A DNA stretch of 64,000 bases from Siphonodentalium dalli. Its lineage: Eukaryota > Mollusca > Scaphopoda > Gadilida > Siphonodentaliidae. Below are positions 1-13,000 of the stretch, in pieces. Under the pieces are notes generated by a model. That model saw only the letters and a list, made by a program, of their open reading frames with translations. It was not told the DNA's origin and did not search any database. Position numbers and translations under genes: made by a program. Each line of letters starts with the position of its first letter. Position 1 is the stretch's first letter. The DNA lies in assembly GCA_032622095.1 (NCBI GenBank), contig CP136069.1:2265462-2329461 (forward strand), in the 5' to 3' direction.

Positions 1-189
1 TTCTGGTGTAAATAATGCAGATCGGCCACTGATCTGATTTACTATCCATATATTAGTAGTGGGCGAAATAATAGTACAATGGAAAATTTCATTAAAAATA
101 AATAAAACTAATGTGAAGCAATAATAGTACATGTGGGATTTTCAGGTACTAAATTCTGATTCATAAATACCATCTGTTCACATATAGTA

Positions 190-303
190 ATGCGAGAATT
201 TTCCGATGAATGGCAACAAGCCATATTTCCGACTAAATCCTGAAAAGTTATCCATAATTCTGCTGTGGTTAAGGGGTCTATTACTTAGGGCATCATTATA
301 CCT
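190..303 (+). mobile_element. Half copy of TA-type mariner-like MITE
   Basis: Shares the block from TTCCGATGAATGGCAACAAG through GTTAAGGGGTCTATTA with the complete copy at 2211-2425. It carries only one arm of the palindrome and is diverged at the outer end. Confidence 0.7.
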
Positions 304-950
304 TCACGTTTAAATTAAAATAGAATATAAGTGCGTGCTTTATGTTTTGTTAACTATATCATGGTTACGAATCATTTTTTATAAATATTTATGAAGAACA
401 AAATACGCCTTCTCTTATTAGCATGCATGTGTGCCCCCCCCCCCCCCACCCCCATATACGGCATGTACTTGTTAGACCTGTTAGAGCCTGCATAAGTAAC
501 CATGCTACATGTATGTGTATACATCCTTCAATAACTAAATAATGGAAGCGAAAGCAGAATCGAAAAGTTACAAACATAGGGTCACAAAAAAGCACTGTAA
601 GGGGATTTTTTCTTGTAAACAAATAGGCATCTATACCCATCCATTTATTTGAGTCCCGAGAATACGATCGAAAAGTCGCGTTTATTTTTTCAATAAAATT
701 AGTGAGGGCGTGAATCACTATTTTTTTTTAGATCTGATAAATGCCTGTTAATTGGTTATACTAATATGTATGCACCCAAATATTGGCTTAGAAATATCGG
801 CTGATACTGATTCCCGTATGGTGCCCCCCACAGACACGAGCAGACGATAGTCACTAATAGATCCTTCTATCTGTGTGGGGCTCTCTATGGGAGAAATATC
901 GGCTGATACTGATTCCCATAACAGTTACTTGGTTCATCACTAGTTTACGC
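304..950. other. Intronic or downstream AT-rich DNA, no exon recognised
   Basis: Holds a poly(C) run at about 427-447 and a 25-bp direct repeat (GAAATATCGGCTGATACTGA) at about 790 and 894, flanking an 80-bp segment ending TGTGGGGCTCTCTATGGG; that last motif recurs near 13712. The next ENPP exon is expected further left but is not seen here. Confidence 0.5.
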
Positions 951-960
951 TTATACTTAC

Positions 961-1036
961 CAGGAAGGTCTATGTCTGACCCCACCCAGTAGTATGATGC
1001 ACTCGTTTTATTCTGCTTTTTAGCTGTGATCCATAT
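961..1036 (-). CDS. ENPP: ENPP exon: WITA...WVGSD segment
   Basis: 76 bp; the acceptor follows a CCTTGCAG tract and the donor is GTAAGTATAAG. It encodes IWITAKKQNK...YYWVGSDIDLPG, the ENPP segment that normally reads PIW(V/I)TA...FWPGS(D/E). Here Val replaces the usual Pro of WPGS. It joins in phase to the preceding exon ending WWGGEP. It ends with one base of the next codon, so the following exon (off the left edge) must start in phase 1. Confidence 0.88.
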
Positions 1037-4000
1037 CTGCAAGGAATAATTGTTATAAGAAACGTGGCTTTAACCCTTTCAGTGCCAGGGGCCGATCTCA
1101 TCGGCCCTAATTTACGGTCTGTAAAATCGGCCCTAACAAAATATATTAATTTTTTTTGGGATGAATTTTTTTGGGTATGCTTAAGCATGCTATAGCGAAT
1201 TTAAAAACAAACTGGATAATACCTTAGGGGCATGTTATAACTCAAAACTATCACCAAGTATTCATAGTAATAATTTTGATGCCCATGAAAAACGTAAGAT
1301 TCCCTGGCACTAAACCTACAAAATAAGTCTGTTAAAGAATATAAAAAAAAATTCTTAAAATTGTAAAAAATTGTGAAAAATAATAACAAATGGTGAAAAA
1401 TTGTTAGGCCAATGCATTATATTATATATGCGAGGCGACCTATGGTCGACTCGCATATATAAGAGAATGCATTGGCACAGGGTATATGGGTTGATACACA
1501 AATCGGACCTGGCACTGAAAGGGTTAACGTAAACGACATCCTTGAAAAACCTGTCAATAGTGTGTCTGACATATGAGGAATAAGGTTCCCAGAAGATGAA
1601 TCCCGCACAGTGGGCTAGCATCACCAAATTCACCCTGTGGGAACCTCATTTTGATTAGGCGTCAACTGCTGTGGGGGGCTAGGATCAGACTGAAGTTCCA
1701 CGCTTTCAAACACTTCTTCAAATATTTCCGTTATTTCGTCAAAAACACTTCTTCAAATATCTCCGTTATTTAGTTAATAAAAATATTTTCTTATTTTAGG
1801 ATCACATATCAAAATGAGAGGATATGATGATCCCCTTTTCATGGGATCACCACATCCTCTCATTTTGATATATGATCCTGCCTTCATTGAGCCAATAGTT
1901 ACTCCTGAGACAAGGATCACATATTATATGATACCCTATCCCACGGAGGATCACATATTGTTTCATATCTACACCCGTGCGCATGGCCTGATTATACAGA
2001 AGGCAAGCTCAGAACATGGTAGGGCCTCTTAATGGATCACGTATTGAGTTTTTGATAAAGCCCAGAAGATGAGGCCTAAGCTGAAGAAGGGTGAATTTGA
2101 TAATGCTGTGAGGGATAGGCTAGCATCACTAAATTCACCTGCTGGGCCATCCATTATCCGTTATCCTATAAAACCTGTATCCATTATCCGTTATCCAGTA
2201 AAACCATCTACAGTAATGCTCTAATTGATCGAATTCTTATCCACAGCATAATTATGGGTAACTTTTTCAGGATTTTAGTCGGAAATATGGCTTGTTGCCA
2301 TTCATCGGAAAGCTTTCGGAGAGAGCTTTCCGATGAATGGCAACAAGCCATATTTCCGACTAAATCCTGAAAAGTTACCCATAATTATGCTGTGGTTAAG
2401 AAGTCGATTAATTAGAGCATTACTGTATTATCCTGTAAAACCATCTTCTAATATATATATTGGGTCTTCTGTCTTTTTGTTAGCAATGGCTGGGAAAACT
2501 GCCAGACAGATTTCGACGAAATTTGATACCTAGGGGTACTTTTGTCCGGGGAGTGTTTTTTGGAAGGGTCAAACGTGCCTTTCGTATGGATTTCGACAAA
2601 ATTTGATACCTAGGGGTAATTCTGTCGGGAGTGTTTTGGATGGGTCAAAATGTGACCCCGATTTGACCTTGACCTTCAAAATGATCATATCAAGGTCAAA
2701 TCGCGGCTTTCGAATGGATTTCGACAAAATTTGATACCTAGGGGTACTTTTGTCCGGGGAGTGTTATGGATGGGTCAAATAGAGGCCCCGACCTGACCTT
2801 GACCTTCAACATGGTCAATTCAAGGTCAAATCGCGCCAAGCAGAGGGAAACAGCCCGGACCGGACAAAGTCTATTGTCTATTGGCGGCCATTCGGTCGGA
2901 AATTACATGAAATAAAAGTTAATAGTGGTTTGTGGAAACAATTACAATCTATTTCAAACCAATAGTCTCCATTTTCAAACCAATAGTCGTTCTTGGATTC
3001 AATAAGAGACAATTCTGTTATAGATTCATAATCAATGTTGACCGATGCAATATTAATGTTCATTTTTAATTTAATAGCATGCAACTAACATCTAATAACA
3101 AACATTTAATACAGCTTCGCCATATTCAATAAACGTACATTCCGTTTCAATAGCCATATTTTCTTAATCAATAGACATATTTCAAACCAATAGACGATTT
3201 CCCACAATCAATGATTATCGTTATCAAACTAATAGACCTTATTGTGATTATTATATTTAATAGATATAAATTATCACACAATTAATAACGTTCTATTTTA
3301 ATTCGTATTCAAATCAATATCTAACAGCGAAATCAACTATTTCCGGTCAAACGATTGAATAAAAATGTAAAATTAATAACTAATTCATAGCTGGTGGCTC
3401 ATATGATTATTTTAAAGCTAATTTTGCTGGAGTCACGTGACCGCAAAATCCGTGACGTCAATGCGGGGTATCCCCAGAGCTTATTATATATTCAACAAAG
3501 ATCCATCTAAATTTCTAAAGGTGGATACAGATTGACTTTTCAATAAATTTGTATCTATTTATAAATATTTTTTTGTAAGACCCTCTCTTAATGATGATGA
3601 AGGGCGGTGTGTGAGATCAAAATATCTTTGGTATATTACAGTATTTGTTGAGATGGAGTACATATTTGTTAACAATAAGCTATATACTAACCGGTTCTCC
3701 TCCCCACCATGAAGTGGACACTGTCTGTGCCGTAGATATTTTGAATGATTCATTGAGATGCCGATCAAACATATTATTATCAACAATCCCGTGCGACTCT
3801 GGATAAAGACCCTGAAATGGAAGAGCAGTCAAGTTTAAATCGCCACATGATCAAGCCAGCATATAGTGTCTGTAATTTGCAGAATGAGGTCCCCAGAGGG
3901 TGAATTTAGTGATGCTATCCCGCACGGAAGGCTTTTTCCCTTTTGAGAAGTATCTATATCCCCTCAATTGCAGAAGATAAATTGCATAATCAAGGTGACT

Positions 4001-7000
4001 AACGTGTGAACATCATCAACTTTAACTGGGGAACTTCAATCTGATCCTAGATATCCCATAGCAGTTGAGGCCGAAGCAGAAAGAGGTTCCCAGAGGGTGG
4101 ATTTGGTGTTGCTAGTCCGCTGTGCGGGATAGCATCATTAAATTCACCCTCCGGGGACCTCACTCTGCAAATGACAGACACACTATTTACAGACTTGACG
4201 AGTATAGAGTTAAAATGCATAATCGATTTGACTTCAACTGTAGTCCAGGCACATTAGACATGAAAGTGGAAAAGTAAGGAAATAAATCGGGGAAAGCTGA
4301 TTTTTTGTATATTATTTAGGCCATAACATCTCGGACGCATCACGAAAAGTCCCCTAAAATCCGAGTTCAGCTTTCTGAGTTACATAAATTTTTCCATATA
4401 ATTCAAAAATATATATATTTTTCACAATCATGGAACTAATTGGATGCTGTAACAATTTTTTAGCCGAAACGTATACAAAAAACACTCAATGTTGTTCGAT
4501 ACACAATTCTCGAACCAAAAGCACCAATTCAAAGGGAAACTTCGAATGAATTTCGCATATATGGATATGAAATAAAACACTGAGCCAAAAAAAACTGACG
4601 ATTTTGAACTGTTGTATTCGATGTCGGATTTCTCGGGCTTCTCTAAACATAGACGCAAGCTATCTATTTTTGAAAACTGCAAAGACACCACTCCGTCGCA
4701 AAAATAGGCAGAATTAGCGAGTACTCATATCATAATTGGTCAAAACTTGTAAAAACATAACCCTACCCCCAAAACTGTTTGTCAACGATCTGGTCGTATT
4801 TTGCTCTTCTATTTTGTCTAATCTAGTCATATGCATTACGCAGTTATACCAGTCTATGTGAAATATGAGTACGAGAGCGAATACAGTGACACGATCAGAA
4901 TAATACAAACGCGGTCATGAAATGGCTGTCAAAATGACCGCAACCACCAATCTAAGCCGAGATGAAAGCAACTTATTGTATAACCACCTAGTAGGAAAAA
5001 TACGTATTAGCAATACACAAGTATGTTGTTAAGTATTTATCATTAAATGTACACAGATCATTAAAACAGATCCATGTGGACGATTTATCGGTCATTGCAA
5101 CGCAAGTCAAACCCAATGATTTACGTCTTTAAAATTTCGGGTTTTCTATTTACAGTCGGGGCCAAAAATAAAAATTTCGGGCATACAACATCCGAAGTAA
5201 TGTTTCGGCACACAGTGTGTGGTAGTTTCATTCGGCGTGATGATAAATTATTGAATGTAAGGGACAAACTTAAGTGCATATCCTTGCGGTATAAATAGTA
5301 GTTACATTTCCGGGTTGTTCAGCACTGTACATGATAATAAACAATGTTGCAATGCATATCATGATTATTATATTGCAAAGAAACCGCCACCTCTTCAAAA
5401 GATCAGCACTGCATCACACCAGATCAAATAGACAGCACATCGTACATTTTATATACGACTAATTTTCGTGCTGCTTCCAAACCGGTGTCTTAGTATACAA
5501 TTTGTTCAATTTTTTCAGTCGGCAACTTGCAACTGGAATATGATATTACGCAATGTACAATATTAGTTTTCCGTATTTTGTTGTTTGAAAATATCTTGCC
5601 AAAACCTCCCATGAACTTGTGCAAAATATCAGGTGATCAGCATTTAAAGCTGTTATTTCAGCGTTGAACATTGACTCAATGTTGCTATTTATGGTTGTTA
5701 GTTCAGCAGATATGTGTAACATTAGGGAGAAGGGATACACACGGTAATGCGGTTGCAGAAAACATAGTACCCTCCGCGTATATGTGACATTGGTGAATAT
5801 AACCAAATAATATTTCCAGGTATAAAGACAGTCTCTGTCACAGAGTATGTGGGCAATTTTGGTCAAGTTTAGATTTTTTGAAGAAAGTATATGGTACTCC
5901 TTTGTGTTTTGATAAATTGCGTTCATTGTATACCACCATGCATTCTTGTGATTCGAGAAACTTAAGATTAAATAAATTATAGTCCAGATGTAGACACTTG
6001 AAGTTTGAAGTATTCGAAACCTTTTTTGAAGAATGTTCAGATTAGCCAATTGGTTCAAATGTTGTGCAAGAATATTTACACGGATTGTTAGTAGTATTTT
6101 GTGTTTCGGCACGCCCAGATTCGGTTCAAAGGTTGAAAAATAAAATAAATATATATCAAGGTATATGCAACCACAAGAAAAGAAGGCATAGAAAACTGAT
6201 GGTACAATTATTAACACTGTTTCGGGAATTCTAGAGTGTCTGTAAGTCATAATCAGGTGGATGTACCATCAGTATGTCTAAACTGTCTGTTGACGGCACA
6301 GAATACCCGGCATAGAATAGAAGAAGAAAAAAAAGAACCTACCTTTAAGGAATTATCACAGAAAAGAACATCAATTTTATCCAGATAATCCTGATAATTC
6401 CATGGAAGATATACTGATTAAAGACACAATTTGAACCATAGCTATGTTAAAAACATTGTCATTGAGAAATATATCCGTCCCACAGAAAATTTGTATACAA
6501 CAGCTGTATAGCAACATCGAGACGATATAGGAACGTATAGTCCATGTGGTGGATGAGAAAATTCGACATCCTTGGTAAGATACATACAAATTGTTTTGGT
6601 CAAAATTCCTGAATGCTACATCGAGACCCTCGTTTAGCCAAAACATACCTCGTCTTCAATAGAAATGAAACTGGGGCCCCCAGGGTATTAATTATGCAAA
6701 CTGACCAAAACTGTCCAACCGGGACAATGGTAGATTTTCCATTGACCACACTAGAGGCGATACAAGGCTAAGTCAATTATGTTGCACCCAAGTGGAGTCG
6801 CTCAGGCGAATAATTTAAATGAATGTCCACGTGTGTTGTGGATGTATTTGAAAAGCTGACTGCTTTGTTAAAATTCATACATATCACATATAAATTAATT
6901 ATTGTTCACCATATCGAGAATTCATATCTTACGAGGAACAGGGGACATATGAATTAGAAATTAGCTTACACATTTGGTTTAACAGTTGACTGAGATTAGC

Positions 7001-10000
7001 AAAATAAAACTTGTATTGTGACTGAACTATTGATTTTAAGTTAAAGAGACATGGGAATGATATTTTATTTCTATAATGACCCATATATAATTAGTATGCG
7101 AACCAATAAGCCAAGCAAACTGTCTCAGGATTGTACATTTTATGTCCATTGTGAAATTGTAGTTCGCTTTCACAAGGAATAGATATATCTGAAATATATG
7201 ACATTTATATAAAATGTCCTTGGTGTGGGTATTGTTTATGTTATAGAGCATTAATGTACATGCTGTTATATATAGAGATGATTAAATTGGTGTTCCCGAT
7301 TAATGGATAGTGATGTTTACACGACGGCGTGATTCAACACGGTGATGCCAACGATTTAGTAAAATTTTATGCTATGGAGCAATTGTACATGCTTGTATAC
7401 AGCATTTCGTTAAACACGTGGAGTTACACGTATCGGCATTTTCACGACGGCGTGATTCAACACGTCGATGTCAATGATTTTGTAATATTCTAGTTTATAG
7501 AGCATTTGTACATGCTGGTATATAGGGCCTTTAAGCCCAATTAAAATGTTGATCGGTTATATGGTCATTTCAAGGTTGAAATCGTGTTCTACACGTATAA
7601 GCGTGATTTTACATGCTGATGACATTAACCAGAGTTAATTAATTTCAGTTCTTACACAACGTATGAAGTCCTACACTAGACAAAACCATATTGACCCTTA
7701 ATTAATTTATGCCCGAATTCAAGATCAAGTTGAAATTTAATCAACTTTCGTATCGAGCCAAGGCAATATAACCCACGACAGGAAGTCATACCCTGGATAT
7801 TAAACCATATTGATTCTTCACCAAATTTCGCCCGAATTCAAGGTCAAGTTGAAATTTATCTCAATTTTCGTACCGAAACCAGGCGATTATTTAGGACATG
7901 GTTAAGATGTCCGGGAATGACCGGGAAAGGCACCGTTGTTCTCCAACGCTGGATCTGGATCAACTGATGATTCGGAATATAGCCAGGACAAACGGGGTTA
8001 ATAGGGAGAGGCACCATTTTAACTTCCAACGCTGGATCGGAGCCGACTCTGCATAACCAAAGCTTGTTATAGGATTATGATATTCTTCTGTTTTGGAACA
8101 ATTCATAGTTATCAACGATTTCGCTCGAGAAAATAACTCTCGGAGTATGACATTCCTGTGTTAGGAACTTGTGTGTTATTGTGTTACATGTATATTCCAA
8201 ATTGGATAGTTTGGATTTCTATCACGGAATCGTCAAGTTTTTTGTCTTAGGACAAAAATCTTGAAAAAGGTGATACGAGTTATGTAACACGTTCGACTGT
8301 ACAATGCCTGAGTATGGTTAACCCTATATGAGGGGTCATTGCCCTGGCCTGATGATGAGATCAACAACTCTGAGGTGAATGATATAGGTCATTGACACTT
8401 GAGTTCACTGCTTTCATCAAAACAAGTTTATTTGTCCGCCTGTTTTGATGGGAGCGGCGGACACGTGTTCCAATCAAATCACGACATCTGGAGGCCAGGG
8501 CGTTTCCCCCAGCGCATACTGGACAGAGCCCAGGCTCTCGACTCTTGTTTCTGAACGCTCTCTTGATCCGAACGTATAGTGGGAGAAGATGTGATTCTCC
8601 GTCACTACCTGCGATGATGTTAACTTGTAAATATTTGTATGAATAACTATCATCAACATGTTCTCAGAGTTGCCAATTTAGTGTAAAAGAACCTGGGGAG
8701 TATTATAAAACGATGACCGGTCACATTAGTGATAGTGCTATGTGCACATATATTTTGGCTTCTATGAAAGGTCACAGAATCAATTCCTCGCTAATGAATT
8801 TCATTTTACAGTGTAGTGTACACATATATCACGCGATTCAAGATAAATAGTGTATGAAACAATTTCCTTATTCTTCCGTTTCTTTGCGGCTAAAAAGTCC
8901 AGATTTAACCATTGTATGAGACCTTGCTTTTCGCTATATCTCTCGCGAGATATATTAGAGATAATTCGTACAACCCCGATAAAATGTTTCTCTTATACTC
9001 TGCAATCATTCTTCCTCACATATTTCGAGGTTTTTGTCACTCTTATGGGACTAGCTATTCAATTATGCATAAAATGTAAATTTCATTCTATTTTGACCAT
9101 TTTGGCGGCCATTTTGGGACATAAATTATCCTTATATGGTTCACGACTAAGCATTGTTTGTATGTGTCTCAATGTATTACGAATTTGGAATTAATTGATC
9201 TACACATGACTGCATTCCCATATGGCCTGATGGAAATGCTTCAGAAGTTGACCCACTCAAATCAAGATATCTCAAAAAGCTCAACTCGGATTTTAGGGGT
9301 CTTTTGCCATGTTGTTCATAAACATGTTCTTAATGATCCCTGAAAAAATCAGCTTTCCCTATTTTTTGCACTAGTGAAACCTAATGTGCCTGGACTACTG
9401 GGGAACTTCAATCTGATCCTAGGTCTCACATAGCAGTTGATGCCGAAGCGGAATGAGGTTCCCAGAGGGTGATTTTTTTTTGCTAGTCCGCCGTGCAGGA
9501 TAGCATCATTAAACTCACACTTTGGGAACCTCATTCTGCAAATGACAGACATAATATTTAAAGACTTGACGAGCATGGAGTTAAAATGCAAAATCGATTT
9601 GACTTCAACTGGGGAACTTCAATCTGATCCTAGGTCTCCCATAGAAGTTGAGGCCTAAGCAGAAAGAGGTTCACAGAGGGTGAATTTCAATCTGATCCAA
9701 CATATGAAGGTCTCCCATAGACGTGTTAATATATGGAAACAACAAGCCTAAGGGCTTCTATAAAGTCTTCTCCTCTTAGGCCACATGCCCCGTCCCAATA
9801 AGTGAGGGAGGGGTATAGTTCAGACAGGAAGGGTTGGAAATAATGTTTTTCTTGGAGAATTGGAGATATATAACAGATTTGAGTTAGGGATGGATAAAAA
9901 GAATATAGTTTAGGGATAGCAGGAGGCAGAGAGAGAGAAAGAGAGGGGAAGCAGGGGGGGGGCAAAACAAATTCCGGGCACGTATGCCGGGATGGGTGGG

Positions 10001-13000
10001 TGGTCGATAGGACCAACAAAAACATTTTTCCGCAACTCAAAATTTTTTTCCTGCAAGTTTTTTTTTACTCTCTTTGCAATGAGTTTGGCTTAAAAGACAT
10101 TAGAATAAGAGTAATAATCTAATTCTCACTGCTAAACTGACTGCAGGCAGTTATTGTGCTGTATTTTGTTGCAAATTTTGAAATCCAAGATGGCCGCTGG
10201 CAGCCACGTTTTTTTGGCTGAATGACCCCAAAATGATTCGTTCCTATTTACATGTCAATGTTAACGTCCATGACAAATAGTATGCACAGAAATTCATAAA
10301 CAGCTGTTGGTGAATTTCCCCACGCAAATCTGTTTTAGTGTCAAAAAGGGGGGGTATCCAAAAATGGTTGGAAAAAAACTGCCGAAAACGGAAAAAATTT
10401 TGGACGCGGGTGTGGGTGGGTCCCAACAAGAGTCGAAAGTTAAAAATCAGCAAACATGCCTGAAACATTTTTCTGACCCCCCCCCCCCCTGGGTAGGCGG
10501 ATCTCATATATGGAGTGTGAAGGATTACTTACAGTTATAATGGTATAGTGATTTGGGAACGTCAGCGTTGGGTAGGCAGATCTCATGTATGGAGTGTGAA
10601 CTCCGCGGGCATGGAGATCCTCCAGCGTCGGTGTTAAATGTCTCTCAAGATAATCAGCACGGAACCCGTCAAGAGAGACAAGAACCAGTGGATAGGAGCT
10701 GAAATGGAACGAAACCATCAAGGGAGACAAGAACCAGTGGATAGGAGCTGAAATGGAATGAAACCCCACCAAGGGAGACAAGAACCAGTGGATAGAGCTA
10801 GTATGGATTGAAACCAAGCCTTGCAATAGTGTCAGTCATTTGCAGAATGAGGTTCCTAGAGGGTGAATTTGATTAAGCTACTATGTACGACCGACTGGCA
10901 TCACTAAATTCACCTTCTGTGAACCTCATTTTCTTTGGCCTCATCTTCTGTGAAGTATCTATAGTCTCAAATTAACATTGTAGTTAGTTACTTTTTCCCT
11001 TCTGTTCAGTTTCTATATCCACTAATTTGCAAAAGATAAAATGCATAATAATCGAGTTGACTAATGGGGTGAACATCACCAACTTCAAATGGGAAACTTC
11101 AGTCTCATCCTAGGTCTCCCATAGAAGTTGAGGCCTCAGCAGAATGATGTTCCAAATGGTGAATTTGGAGAAGCTAGCCCACGTTCGGGGTAGCGTCACT
11201 AAACTCAACCTCTGGGGACCTCACACACTATTTCAAAGCTTGAATGAACAAATATAAAATTCCATTGTAATCTGCCGTAAGGTCAAGGGTCGAGGAGTTA
11301 AGAATGTTGAATACTCTAGATTATTAAATATAGTCGTTCTTCAATAATGTTATCAACAATAATTGCATACACGTTAAACAGGGGCATGCAGAACAGAGTT
11401 TGACTGAACGCATGATATAGCGGATATATACAACTCTTCCCCAGTTTATAGCGGAATTTACAAAACAAGTCCAGTAAATTAGGTCTGGACCAAGGCTTTG
11501 GCGAGGTCCAGAACTAATTTACTCGATGAGTTTTGTGAATTCCGCTATAAACTGGCGACGAGTTGTAGATTATATTTATTTCATGATCCAAAACCTCAAT
11601 AAAACAAACTTAAATCAACAAAAGGGGTGTGAAATTAACATCGGCTTCTATAAGGCCTGCTATGACGTTTCACGTAACTATGCATTGTTTCCCCGCACAA
11701 AGAAATAGTCCCAGATAAATAAAGACTCTTTGGCATATTTAATGGCGTATATTTAATTAAATAACTTTTCAAACTCTTCATTCATTAGAGTTTGTTGGAA
11801 AAATTTTGGAAGCCATAGTATTTTGAGACAAAGCGTACTGAATATAGACCGGAAGTCAAAGGACACCTGGCACTATTCCTTGTTATGCAACGAACGGTTC
11901 ATATCACAATTCACTGAGAGCTTTCCGATGAATGGCAACAAGCCATATTTCCGACTAAATCCTGAAAAGTTACCCATAATTATGCTGTGGTTAAGGAGTC
12001 GATTATTTAGGGCATTACTGTATATATTATATTGCAGCTCATTTAACACTAATTTATAACTTGTACCTCCATGGACATTTATTTGAAGGCCCTGTTGTTT
12101 GACCTTGAGTTGAATGACCTTGTGTTGGAGGAACTTTCGTTGTTTGATCTTGTGTTGTTTGACCTGGTTTTGTATGGCTTGGTGTCGTATGACCCGGTGT
12201 AGAATGACCTTGATTCTGCCCTGCAGCTGACCCTGCACTAGCAGAATTATCAGCGTTGTCATTCAGGACAAGCGTTCCTATATTGATACCCACACTAATT
12301 CCAGCTCCAAATACCACTACAAACTGAAATAAATTGTAAAACATTGAATCATTTTCTAATTCAATATTTCATTTGATAAATTGACATTTAATTTCCAAGG
12401 TTAACTATATAATCCTATAGGAGGCTGTTTTGACATTTATTAAATAATTAAATCATAATTCAATTGTATTTAAAAATTGATTATCTCTAATTCCTCATAA
12501 GTTTCCTGGGTATAAAATAATAAATATGAATCGAAGACCCCTGTACGGAAATGCTTCTATCAAATAAAAACTATTTTATTTTCATTTTTCTGGTCAAAAC
12601 CATACAACCTTTCGGGACAGTCTTATTGGCTATTTTTAGAACAGAAACTTCAGACTCAATCAGAGAGAGAGTGTATGACTAACAGCAGACCCCTTAATTC
12701 TAACAAGAAAACCATAGTCAGAAATGGTAGCGCCCCCAAGATCATATCATTAGCCATATATACAATATAACAAAATAAAAACAAATACCCCTCCCCCCCC
12801 CCCCCCACAAACAAGAAAACCATAGTCAGAAATGGTAGCGCCCTCAAGATCATATCATTAGCCATATATACAATATAACAAAATAAAAACAAATACCCCC
12901 CCCCCCCCGCAAAGAAATCAATCTTAAATTTATTTTTTAAAAACATGTATTTTCAGCGCTATATCGATAAACTTGTTTGTAAGTCGTCTGCAAGCCTGCA

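Larger units (their letters stand above)
4241..9397. mobile_element. Unclassified 5.16-kb TIR transposon
   Basis: Ends are TAGTCCAGGCACATTAG and its inverse. Inverted similarity continues inward for about 150 bp (GGGAAAGCTGATTTTTT; CCTAAAATCCGAGTT). It is flanked by CTG on both sides, while the related uninterrupted repeat reads TTCAACTGGGGAACTTC (for example near 9610), so a 3-bp duplication is directly supported. Inside are two minus-strand frames (5546-6250 and 6377-6646), short tandem duplications (7250-8060), and AT-rich filler. No DDE transposase was recognised. A 3-bp duplication fits Harbinger or CACTA-like elements, but the termini match neither consensus well. Confidence 0.75.

Noticed and set aside
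389-718. 109-codon minus-strand frame near the next expected ENPP exon
   Set aside because: No resemblance to the ENPP segment expected after WVGSD and no matching acceptor in phase 1.
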